Below, piece by piece: positions 1 to 6,753 of a stretch of 22,995 bases of DNA (positions are counted from its first letter, which is position 1; each line of letters starts with the position of its first letter). This DNA comes from JBGUXS01 sp045118155 (lineage in GTDB: Bacteria > Pseudomonadota > Alphaproteobacteria > CAAHEQ01 > UBA3637). Made by a program: the position numbers and the translations under genes. The notes beneath the pieces were generated by a model, which worked only from the letters and a program-made list of their open reading frames with translations, made no database searches and was not told the origin of the DNA. Location: NCBI GenBank assembly GCA_045118155.1, contig JBGUXS010000008.1, positions 1-22,995 on the forward strand, given 5' to 3'.

Positions 1-52
1 CATAACCTCCCAAGGTAAAAAACAAACAAAGTGCAACAAATAATTTTTTCAT
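1..52 (-). CDS. N-terminus of an exported protein (partial)
   Basis: Only the first 17 codons lie in the window; the gene runs off the left edge. They encode M-K-K-L-F-V-A-L-C-L-F-F-T-L-G-G-Y, a basic start followed by a hydrophobic stretch, which is the look of a Sec signal peptide. The start ATG is preceded by a strong Shine-Dalgarno (AAGGGAGG, 6 bases away). Family and function cannot be told from so little. The cysteine at position 9 is inside the hydrophobic core and does not make a clear lipobox. Confidence 0.7.
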   Translation of the reverse strand, partial: MKKLFVALCLFFTLGGY

Positions 53-72
53 AAGAACCTCCCTTTTCTTTT

Positions 73-100
73 AGTATAATCATAGAAGTTTCTAGCGCAA
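73..100 (-). promoter_or_regulatory. Putative sigma70 promoter of the left-edge gene
   Basis: On the minus strand TTGCGC (95-100) and TATACT (73-78) are separated by 16 bases and lie just upstream of the Shine-Dalgarno of the left-edge gene. The -35 box is only a fair match, so this is inferred from position and the -10 box. Confidence 0.45.
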
Positions 101-153
101 CTTTTTTTATTGTTTTTTTTCTGATATCACACCATTTTGCATAACATAAAGAT

Positions 154-185
154 AAAAAAAATCGGGGTTCTTTTGGAACCCCAAT
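154..185 (-). terminator. Rho-independent terminator after the tRNA relic
   Basis: On the minus strand a 7 bp stem GGGGTTC/GAACCCC with a 5-base loop is followed by GA and a run of T. It resembles the hairpin after the intact tRNA-Phe, so terminator and tRNA appear to have been duplicated together. Confidence 0.8.
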
Positions 186-188
186 AGA

Positions 189-266
189 TAGTGCTTAAGT
201 GGCGGGATCGAACCGCAGGCACCGGATTTTCTCCTCCCGCGGCTCTACCAACCGCAACGTCTAGGC
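189..266 (-). pseudogene. Decayed tandem copy of tRNA-Phe
   Basis: This 78-base stretch shares long blocks with the intact tRNA-Phe next to it: the first seven bases GCCTAGA, GTTGGTAGAGC in the D arm, GAAAATCC around the anticodon arm, and GCGGTTCGATCCCG in the T arm. It cannot fold as a good tRNA. The acceptor arm has mismatches against CTTAAGC, the D stem is broken, the anticodon loop has eight bases (GGAGAAAA) and no GAA at the right place, and the 3' end reads CTA, not CCA. I call it a relic of a tRNA-plus-terminator duplication. A tRNA of another identity is possible but unlikely. Confidence 0.75.
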
Positions 267-280
267 AAGCATATTTACAT

Positions 281-312
281 AAAAAAATTGGGATTCTTTG
301 CAGAACCCCAAT
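281..312 (-). terminator. Rho-independent terminator after tRNA-Phe
   Basis: On the minus strand GGGGTTC and GAATCCC pair around a short loop, extended by ATT/AAT, and are followed by a run of seven T. It lies immediately 3' of the tRNA CCA end. Confidence 0.8.
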
Positions 313-315
313 AGA

Positions 316-391
316 TGGTGCCTAGAGACGGGATCGAACCGCCGACACAGGGATTTTCAGTCCCTTGCTCTACCAACTGAGCTATCTAGGC
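316..391 (-). tRNA. tRNA-Phe (GAA)
   Basis: The 76-base cloverleaf has an acceptor stem GCCTAGA/TCTAGGC, D stem GCTC/GAGC, and anticodon stem AGGGA/TCCCT closing the loop CTGAAAA with anticodon GAA. The T arm contains GGTTCGATC and the 3' end is an encoded CCA. It charges phenylalanine and is thus a substrate of the PheS/PheT synthetase encoded further right in this window. A good promoter lies just upstream and a terminator just downstream, so it appears to be a single-gene transcription unit. Confidence 0.96.
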
Positions 392-404
392 AAGCACAAA
401 AGAA

Positions 405-433
405 TTTATACACTATTTTTTCCCCTTTGTCCA
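405..433 (-). promoter_or_regulatory. Promoter of tRNA-Phe
   Basis: On the minus strand TGGACA (428-433) and TATAAA (405-410) are separated by exactly 17 bases; the tRNA begins 13 bases after the -10 box. An inverted repeat AGCACTTTT/AAAAGTGCT (433-462) overlaps the -35 box and the rpoD stop; it has no T-run, so I do not call it a terminator. Confidence 0.75.
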
Positions 434-461
434 GCACTTTTTTTGAAAGCCCCAAAAGTGC

Positions 462-2537
462 TTAGCCTTCTTCCAAAAAGCTCCGCAATTTCTTGGACCG
501 ATTGATATGCCGCAATTTTCTAAGGGCTTTGGCTTCAATCTGACGAATCCGTTCCCGGGTTACGGCAAATTGCACCCCGACTTCTTCCAAGGTATGATCC
601 GAATTCATCCCAATTCCGAACCGCATTCTAAGCACCCGTTCTTCCCGCGGGGTCAAGGTTGATAACACCGCTGTACACGATTGCCGTAAGTTGCTTTGAA
701 TACTGGCTTCAAGCGGCTGAATACTTTTGGTATCTGGCAAGAAATCCCCTAAATGCCCATCATCTTCATCCCCAACCGGCGTTTCTAAAGAAATCGGCTC
801 TTTGGCAATTTTCATAATTTTTTTGATTTTTTCCGGTGTCAGGTTAATCCGTGTTGCCAATTCTTCTGGGGTAGGTTCATACCCATTTTCCATCACCATT
901 TGACGGGACGTCCTTAGCATCTTATTAATCGTTTCAATCATGTGCACAGGAATCCGGATGGTTCGGGCTTGATCCGCAATCGCCCGAGTAATAGATTGGC
1001 GAATCCACCACGTCGCATACGTTGAAAATTTGTATCCCCGTTGATATTCAAACTTGTCCACGGCCTTCATCAAACCGATATTTCCTTCTTGGATTAAATC
1101 CAAAAATTGTAAGCCCCGATTGGTATATTTTTTAGAAATAGAAATCACAAGACGCAAGTTCGCTTCAATCATTTCCTGTTTAGCCTTGTTCATTTCTTGA
1201 CGCCCTTTTTTGATTGTGGACACCAATTTTTTATATTCTGACAAAGGCATATGAACCTGACGGACAATTTCCTGAATTGTATCTTGAATTTCCGTCATTT
1301 GCTTAATGCCTTGTTCGGTCAGTACTTTCCAAGTCTTTTCCTTTTTTCCTTTAAGATGCGCCACCCAATCAGCGGTCAGTTCATGTTCCTGATAAAACGC
1401 GATAAAAGCATCCTTAGGGACCCCAAAACTTGTCGCCAACCGCAAAAACTTCCCTTCTTCTTCCATTAAGGTTTGATTCATTGCATTCATTTGATTGATT
1501 AAAACCTCAATTTTTTGAGGGGTTAACTGAATTTTTCTAAGCAATCCAATCATTTCCTTTTTCAAGGCATGATACGTATTTTCTGTTTTTGCAGAAACCG
1601 GCTTTTGTTTAATCAAAGCATTTATTCTTGTTTCTTGAATTTTTTTAAATTGTTCATGCAATGCATCTAATTCACTAAACGATTCCAAGACAAAAGGCCG
1701 CAGCGCTTCTTCCATTTGTTTGATAGACAAAGCCCCTTCTTCATCTTCTTCATCCTCTTCTTCCTCTTGGGGTTTATCTTCCAAGAACGCGTCTATTTCA
1801 CTGGCCAAATCATCATCAGATGCTTCTTTTTTAGCCGCCGTATTTTCGGGTTCTTTAGCGGGCTCTTTGGGTTGTTCTTTGGGTTGTTCCTTAGGTTGTT
1901 CCTTGGGAACACTAGCTTGTTTATCAGATTGATTTTCTTGTTCTTCTTTCACGCCTTCTTCATCTGTTTTATCACCTTTTTTCCCAGGCAACATTTCAAA
2001 AGTCGTTTCTAAATCAATCACATCCCTTAAATAAATATCCCCCCGTTCCAGGGCCCCTTGCCATTCTTTTAAGGCCGCCATGGTAATAGTGCTTTCGGAA
2101 AGGCCACTCATCATCGTATTCAAGCCCGCCGCAATCCGTTTAGCAATTGCAATTTCCCCTTCCCTTGTCAGGAGTTCTACCCCCCCCATCTCCTTTAGGT
2201 ATAAACGCACCGGGTCACTTACCCGAACAAGGCCTTCCCCCTTATCTTCTGTGGATTCTTCCTCGTCCAATACAACCAAATTATCCGAAGACATAGCCGT
2301 TGTTAGATCGCTCAACCCTGTATTTTCTTCTTCAACCTGAATACCCATATCCACCAAAGAAGAAATAATCACTTCTAACGCTTCTTCGGTTTGCGATTTC
2401 GGGGGCAAAGCCTCTTTTAAAGCCTTTAAAGTCACAAATCCCCGTTCTTTTCCTTCGGCAATAAGATTTTCCATAAGAACCTTGGATTCATTCATATTTT
2501 CTGAATCCTGTTTTGTCTTTGCTAAACTTGATGTCAT
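462..2537 (-). CDS. rpoD: RNA polymerase primary sigma factor RpoD (sigma70)
   Basis: This is the housekeeping sigma factor that directs RNA polymerase to -35/-10 promoters. Region 1.1 covers about residues 20-70 and region 1.2 about 107-140 (DPVRLYLKEMG). A non-conserved insert runs from about 140 to 455; it is unusually charged, with KEQP repeats (211-230) and an acidic run near 258-267. Region 2 (458-535) has the YKFSTYATWWIRQSI core and -10 recognition helix. Region 3 follows, and region 4 (625-690) ends in the helix-turn-helix TRERIRQIEAKALRKLRH, which reads the -35 box. At 691 residues it is in the usual size range for alphaproteobacterial RpoD. The start has GGGG six bases upstream. 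It has its own consensus-like promoter. Confidence 0.98.
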   Translation of the reverse strand: MTSSLAKTKQDSENMNESKVLMENLIAEGKERGFVTLKALKEALPPKSQTEEALEVIISSLVDMGIQVEEENTGLSDLTTAMSSDNLVVLDEEESTEDKGEGLVRVSDPVRLYLKEMGGVELLTREGEIAIAKRIAAGLNTMMSGLSESTITMAALKEWQGALERGDIYLRDVIDLETTFEMLPGKKGDKTDEEGVKEEQENQSDKQASVPKEQPKEQPKEQPKEPAKEPENTAAKKEASDDDLASEIDAFLEDKPQEEEEDEEDEEGALSIKQMEEALRPFVLESFSELDALHEQFKKIQETRINALIKQKPVSAKTENTYHALKKEMIGLLRKIQLTPQKIEVLINQMNAMNQTLMEEEGKFLRLATSFGVPKDAFIAFYQEHELTADWVAHLKGKKEKTWKVLTEQGIKQMTEIQDTIQEIVRQVHMPLSEYKKLVSTIKKGRQEMNKAKQEMIEANLRLVISISKKYTNRGLQFLDLIQEGNIGLMKAVDKFEYQRGYKFSTYATWWIRQSITRAIADQARTIRIPVHMIETINKMLRTSRQMVMENGYEPTPEELATRINLTPEKIKKIMKIAKEPISLETPVGDEDDGHLGDFLPDTKSIQPLEASIQSNLRQSCTAVLSTLTPREERVLRMRFGIGMNSDHTLEEVGVQFAVTRERIRQIEAKALRKLRHINRSKKLRSFLEEG
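1848..1907 (-). repeat. In-frame 12-base repeat (KEQP) inside rpoD
   Basis: Three copies of a 12-base unit encoding K-E-Q-P are followed by the variants KEPA and KEP in the non-conserved region of RpoD (residues 211-230). The unit length is a multiple of three, so copy-number change would keep the frame. Confidence 0.85.
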
Positions 2538-2560
2538 TCAGCGCCCCATTTTTCAAACAT
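2534..2560 (-). other. Eight-codon upstream ORF overlapping the rpoD start
   Basis: ATG (2558-2560) opens a frame M-F-E-K-W-G-A-E whose TGA overlaps the rpoD ATG as ATGA. Its start lies about 12 bases after the promoter -10 box, so it would have almost no leader. It might couple translation to rpoD, but it may equally be chance. Confidence 0.25.
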
Positions 2561-2571
2561 AATAATTGGGT

Positions 2572-2600
2572 ATTTTACAACAAAATTCCCCTAAAGTCAA
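2572..2600 (-). promoter_or_regulatory. Promoter of rpoD
   Basis: On the minus strand TTGACT (2595-2600) and TAAAAT (2572-2577) are separated by 17 bases, between the glucokinase-like gene and rpoD. This gives rpoD its own short transcript with a leader of roughly 25-30 bases. Confidence 0.8.
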
Positions 2601-2629
2601 GAAAAAACATCCTGTCTTTCCCGAAAAGG

Positions 2630-3703
2630 TCAACACGTCTTATAAACCGCCAACATTCCTTTAACCCCCATGGTATCCGCTGGGGATTGAATTAAAAACA
2701 AAGGAATCTTATCGGCATGATGCGGTAATGTTCTGGTCGCATGTGCACATAAATCTTGAAACTTTTTTTGGCGCATTAGATTGATAATAAAGGGATTCTG
2801 CAAGACTTTGCCAGCCAGATAGATCCCCCCCGTCGGAAACAATGAAAACCGTCCGACGTTATGAATAAAGCGCCCCAATACATCTAGCAAACTTTCCACG
2901 GCTTTTAAGGCAATTTTATGTTGCATTTTAGGGGATACTTCTGCCAAAGAAGCCATCTTACAAATTTCACTGGGTTTTTCTTTGCGCACCGGAAAGCCCA
3001 TTTTATCCGCCCAGGCCTGATACAAAATACTTAAAGCCGTCCCAGACACGAAATTTTCCAATGTTAAGGCATCGGGTGGCACCGGTTTACGCATAAACTG
3101 CACCCGCATAAACGGGGCAAGTTCGGCTTCGGCTTCCCCAAGCATAGGCGGTAAATTCTGCCCATATTCCCCCGCTTCTGACACCCATGAATTCCCTTCC
3201 TTATGAATCACACAAGCCCCCAAGCCCGTTCCCAAAGAAATCAAAAACTTGGGCCGATTTTCAAAATCTTCGGGCAAAGGCACACGATTCAATTGGACAC
3301 ATTCGGCCTCTTTACCCCTAGCTAATAATTTCGCTATTCCCGGAATAGAAAGGCCCTGCGTTTGAACATCATTCATCAAAATAACTTTTTTAAGATGATA
3401 TCTATTCATCAAGGAAGAACGCGTAACCTCTTTCCAAGGGCGATTGGTGGCACAAATTGTTCCGTCTTCCCCAACGGCCCCAGCCACCGCCAAAATAATC
3501 CCTTCAAAAATTTCCCCATCTTTAGCGACCCAAAGTCCCCCTTTTTCTTTGAAACCAAAGGCCTCTAAGTGTCGTTCTAAAAAGCTAAAATCACTTTCTT
3601 TAGCCACCCGTTTTTCACAAACAAAAGCATTGGGGGCTGTATCCCCTTGTGTTCTATACGTTAAGCGATTGCAGGTTGCCCCTGCTTCCCATAATAGATA
3701 CAT
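2630..3703 (-). CDS. Glucokinase-family (Glk) sugar kinase, divergent
   Basis: The layout matches the ATP-dependent glucokinase (Glk) family, which phosphorylates a hexose at C6 in the cytoplasm. Visible landmarks are E-A-G-A-T (6-10) at the phosphate-binding loop, where the family usually has D-x-G-G-T; VAGAV and TNRPW (73-90); N111-D112, the usual catalytic aspartate; GTGLG (158-162); E-A-G-E (176-179), where the family usually has E-G-G-H; VSGTA; and TGGIYLAGK near 290. The 357-residue length is slightly above the common 320-340. It starts 17 bases after the glmU stop behind a G-rich Shine-Dalgarno and is likely co-transcribed with it. The altered loop and E-A-G-E motif leave the sugar substrate open; glucose or N-acetylglucosamine is a reasonable guess. 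Confidence 0.75.
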   Translation of the reverse strand: MYLLWEAGATCNRLTYRTQGDTAPNAFVCEKRVAKESDFSFLERHLEAFGFKEKGGLWVAKDGEIFEGIILAVAGAVGEDGTICATNRPWKEVTRSSLMNRYHLKKVILMNDVQTQGLSIPGIAKLLARGKEAECVQLNRVPLPEDFENRPKFLISLGTGLGACVIHKEGNSWVSEAGEYGQNLPPMLGEAEAELAPFMRVQFMRKPVPPDALTLENFVSGTALSILYQAWADKMGFPVRKEKPSEICKMASLAEVSPKMQHKIALKAVESLLDVLGRFIHNVGRFSLFPTGGIYLAGKVLQNPFIINLMRQKKFQDLCAHATRTLPHHADKIPLFLIQSPADTMGVKGMLAVYKTC

Positions 3704-3720
3704 CTAGCCCCCCTTTCCTT

Positions 3721-4449
3721 TTACGCCATTTGTAAGCGTCGTTGATAGAGTTCTTCGGCCATTTCCAATTCTTCCTGAGTATTCACCCCATGAAGTTCTT
3801 CCACATTCCCAATGACCACATCACAGGACAAGCCCTTGTCTTTTGCCAATTTTACCACATCCGTTAAGTAATATTCGCCCGCGGCATTTTCATTCTTGAC
3901 CGCTTTCAGCAAATCCAAAATATACCGTCCGTTCAAGCACATAACCCCGGAATTACATAATTGAATGGCCCGCTGTTCTTCGGTGGCATCTTTGTATTCC
4001 ACAATGGCTTGCAACCCATCATCCCCCATCACAAGTCGCCCATAACGCCGGGCATCGGCGGGAATAAATCCCAAAACCACAATATCCACACCACTGGCTG
4101 CTTTTTTCAGCATTTCTTTTAATGTTTTAGGGGTAATCAAGGGGTTATCCCCAAATAAAACAAGCACTTGACCATCAAATGGTGCCAAGTAATCCCTAGC
4201 AGCCAAAGCGGCATGAGCCGTTCCAAGGCGTTGTTCTTGGACAACCGTTTTGTGAGGGGCGACCGCGGCTTTGACATCATCCGCGTCCGGGCCAATCACC
4301 ACAACAATTTCTTCTGGATCTAACGCCCCAACGGTTTCCAAAACATGCTGGACCATGGGTTTACCCCCTAGCTTATGCAACACTTTTGGTAAATCCGAAT
4401 TCATCCGTTTTCCGTTTCCAGCGGCTAAAATAATTGCTTTAACTGTCAT
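3721..4449 (-). CDS. glmU: GlmU-type UDP-GlcNAc pyrophosphorylase domain, acetyltransferase half absent
   Basis: It makes UDP-N-acetylglucosamine from GlcNAc-1-phosphate and UTP, a precursor of peptidoglycan and lipid A. Motifs of the GlmU uridylyltransferase fold are complete: LAAGNGKRM (8-16), K22, QEQRLGTAHA (71-80), metal-binding D101, YGR (136-138), EYKD (151-154), N166, EYYLTD (192-197) and GVN (221-223). The protein stops at residue 242, where the linker helix of full-length GlmU (about 450 residues) leads into the left-handed beta-helix acetyltransferase. No remnant of that half fits, since the next gene starts 17 bases on. The start has AGGAAAGG and lies 12 bases after ptsP. MurU is less likely because the EYYLTD and LGTAHA motifs are GlmU-like. 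Confidence 0.88.
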   Translation of the reverse strand: MTVKAIILAAGNGKRMNSDLPKVLHKLGGKPMVQHVLETVGALDPEEIVVVIGPDADDVKAAVAPHKTVVQEQRLGTAHAALAARDYLAPFDGQVLVLFGDNPLITPKTLKEMLKKAASGVDIVVLGFIPADARRYGRLVMGDDGLQAIVEYKDATEEQRAIQLCNSGVMCLNGRYILDLLKAVKNENAAGEYYLTDVVKLAKDKGLSCDVVIGNVEELHGVNTQEELEMAEELYQRRLQMA

Positions 4450-4461
4450 TTTTTTCCTTTC

Positions 4462-6699
4462 CTAAATAAAAACACCTTGATCCAAAGCATAACTGCGTAT
4501 CCGATCACGCAAAGAATGTTCAGGACGAGACAAAATACGATCTAAATACTCAGCGGTTTTAGCTTGATTCATTGTCCGAACAGTGGCCTTAACCGCCCCT
4601 AAAGATGAAGGGGCCATAGACAAGCGATTAAATCCTAACCCTATAAGGACAAACGCTTCCAGCGGTTTCCCCGCCATTTCTCCGCAAACGCAACAAGGGA
4701 CTTTGGCCTTAGTGCAAGCATCTTGAACCTGTTTTAAAACACTTAATAACGCCGGGGATAACATATCATATTTTCCCCAAATTGCGGGATTTCCCCGATC
4801 TACGGCAAATAAAAACTGCATTAAATCGTTGGTTCCTACTGACACAAAATCAACCAAAGGCAATAAGGCGGGTAATTGAAAGACTAAAGAAGGCACTTCC
4901 AGCATTGTGCCAACTGATACTTTTTTAGGCAGGACCTCTCCTTGTTGGATGGCGCGTTCTAGCTCAATATCTAAGGTCCGGCGGGCTTGCATAAATTCGT
5001 CAATATCTGCAATCATGGGAAACATCACATATAGGTCTTTTCCTGCCGTCGCCCTGATAAACGCCCTTAATTGTTCCCGCAACAAGGAACGCCTGTCCAA
5101 GGTAATACGAATAGACCGCCACCCCAAAGCTGGATTTTGTTCCCCACGATTATCAAAATAAGGCAACACTTTATCTGAACCAATATCTAAGGTTCTAAAA
5201 TAAACAGGTCTATCCCCAAAAGTTTGCAAAGCCGTTTGATATATCTTGGTTTGGGCATCTAGATCCGGCAATTGTTCAGATGTTAAAAAGGGCAATTCCG
5301 TCCGGTATAACCCTACCCCTTCATACGCCCCTTTTTGTAAAGATAAAATATCTGTGGGCAACCCCACATTAGCGTTCAAGGAAACATAAAATCCATCTTG
5401 TGTCACCGAAGGCAATTCCCGTTGTGTCCCATAAAATTCTTGACGGGCCTTTTGTTCTTTCAACTGTAAGGCCATTTTATCCAAGATTTCATCTTCGGGA
5501 TTCACATACACAACCCCATTTACCCCATCAATTCCGACTTCGTCATCTGCCGCGATCAAGGTGATATCTGGTCCCACACTCACCACGGGGATATTTAAAG
5601 ATCTGGCCACAATCACCACATGCATCGTTTGGGAAGCTTCTTGTAAAATAAGGCCCTTAATTTGGGATAAATCATAATCCAATAATTCAGCCGGTCCCAA
5701 GCTATCCGCCACTAAAACGGCCTCTTTCGGCAACTTGTGTTTTTCTTTATCTTCCCCATTTAAATGCCGAATTAACCGATTTGATAAATCCTGAAAATCA
5801 TGAACTTTTTCCTTTAAGTAAGGATCGGACATTTTTTCCATGCGTTCGGTGATATCCTCTAGCACTTTTTTGACCGCCACTTCTGCCGTAAATCCCTTAT
5901 CAATAAACGCCTTGATTTTTTCCCGAAGTCCCTTATCCTGCGTAAACTTCAAATAACTTTCTATAATATTTGTTTCTTCTTCATGGGCGGTTTTTTGCAT
6001 CATGGTATGAATCTGTTTTTCCATGGCTTCAAACGCTTTTTGAAGGCGCTTCATTTCGCTTTTGGGGTTCTTGGCTAAGATTTCAGAAAACCGGCCAGCC
6101 CGTTTATGGATAAAGGCCTGCCCCAAGGCAAGACCTTCCACTAAGGCGGCCCCTTCTATTTTACGGTGGACACGCAGAACCTCTAATTTACCTTGATTTT
6201 TGGCATTTTCCATACCCACCACTTCCCCTAAAATCAACGCAACGTGGGCTAGCAATTCTTGTACTTCTGTGTCAAAAGGCATCACTATCTGCGTTTGGAT
6301 AGCCAAGACCCCCATTAATTGTCCTTTGTACAAAATTGGCGTTCCCATCAAGGATTTAAACTTTTGTTCTTTCGTGGCCGGTTTATGTACAAAACTAGGG
6401 TGTGCCCAAGCATCTTCAAAAACCAACGTTTTTTTTTGAAAGGCAATTTCCCCAATTAAACCTTCACCTACCCGCAAAAACGTTTCGTGAACGGATGATT
6501 TATCTAGGCCATAAGTGGCATACAATTCCAAAACGTCGCCAGGGCGCGCCAAATAACATGAACACACCCCAACATCTAGGGCTTTGGCTAACAAAACAAC
6601 CACTGCATCCATTTGTGCTTGCAGGTTCTTTTTCTTAACCAAAACGTCCCTTAAATCTTTCAGGACCTTTGCCCGAATATCTGATGTTTTTGCTTTCAT
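4462..6699 (-). CDS. ptsP: PTS enzyme I of the nitrogen type (EI-Ntr), PtsP
   Basis: A cytoplasmic phosphotransferase that takes phosphate from PEP and passes it to NPr, starting the regulatory nitrogen PTS. A GAF domain occupies about residues 25-165. The PEP-utilising N-terminal part begins near 185 (EGLALGQAFIH). The phospho-histidine is H360 in Q-T-M-H-V-V-I-V-A-R; the family usually has T-S-H. The C-terminal barrel shows GLYRTELPFL, FRTLDIGSDK, ENPALGWRSIR-like (residues 521-531), GTMLEVPS, SVGTNDLMQF and active-site C672 in VCGEMAG. At 745 residues it is full length. The start follows AAGGAG by four bases. It heads the ptsP, glmU, kinase cluster behind a clear promoter. No HPr, EIIA or other PTS gene lies in the window. 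Confidence 0.95.
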   Translation of the reverse strand: MKAKTSDIRAKVLKDLRDVLVKKKNLQAQMDAVVVLLAKALDVGVCSCYLARPGDVLELYATYGLDKSSVHETFLRVGEGLIGEIAFQKKTLVFEDAWAHPSFVHKPATKEQKFKSLMGTPILYKGQLMGVLAIQTQIVMPFDTEVQELLAHVALILGEVVGMENAKNQGKLEVLRVHRKIEGAALVEGLALGQAFIHKRAGRFSEILAKNPKSEMKRLQKAFEAMEKQIHTMMQKTAHEEETNIIESYLKFTQDKGLREKIKAFIDKGFTAEVAVKKVLEDITERMEKMSDPYLKEKVHDFQDLSNRLIRHLNGEDKEKHKLPKEAVLVADSLGPAELLDYDLSQIKGLILQEASQTMHVVIVARSLNIPVVSVGPDITLIAADDEVGIDGVNGVVYVNPEDEILDKMALQLKEQKARQEFYGTQRELPSVTQDGFYVSLNANVGLPTDILSLQKGAYEGVGLYRTELPFLTSEQLPDLDAQTKIYQTALQTFGDRPVYFRTLDIGSDKVLPYFDNRGEQNPALGWRSIRITLDRRSLLREQLRAFIRATAGKDLYVMFPMIADIDEFMQARRTLDIELERAIQQGEVLPKKVSVGTMLEVPSLVFQLPALLPLVDFVSVGTNDLMQFLFAVDRGNPAIWGKYDMLSPALLSVLKQVQDACTKAKVPCCVCGEMAGKPLEAFVLIGLGFNRLSMAPSSLGAVKATVRTMNQAKTAEYLDRILSRPEHSLRDRIRSYALDQGVFI

Positions 6700-6720
6700 G
6701 GTTCTCCTTAAAACAGGGGA

Positions 6721-6749
6721 AGATTACCAAATTTTTAAGGTCTTTTCAA
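6721..6749 (-). promoter_or_regulatory. Promoter of the ptsP cluster
   Basis: On the minus strand TTGAAA (6744-6749) and TAATCT (6721-6726) are separated by 17 bases, directly upstream of the ptsP ribosome binding site. Confidence 0.7.
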
Positions 6750-6753
6750 GAAA

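Noticed and set aside
189..266. The tRNA relic as a functional tRNA of another identity
   Set aside because: Acceptor and D stems are mismatched, the anticodon loop has eight bases and the 3' end is not CCA.
433..462. Inverted repeat as an rpoD terminator
   Set aside because: The 9 bp stem is not followed by a T-run on the minus strand and overlaps the tRNA-Phe -35 box.
1716..2012. Plus-strand frames of 70-98 codons across the rpoD insert (Phe-rich and Ser-rich)
   Set aside because: They are antisense shadows of the KEQP and acidic repeats, with no ribosome binding site.
3721..4449. MurU (N-acetylmuramate-1-phosphate uridylyltransferase) as an alternative to GlmU
   Set aside because: The EYYLTD, LGTAHA and GVN motifs are those of GlmU, and the neighbouring kinase is not of the AmgK type.
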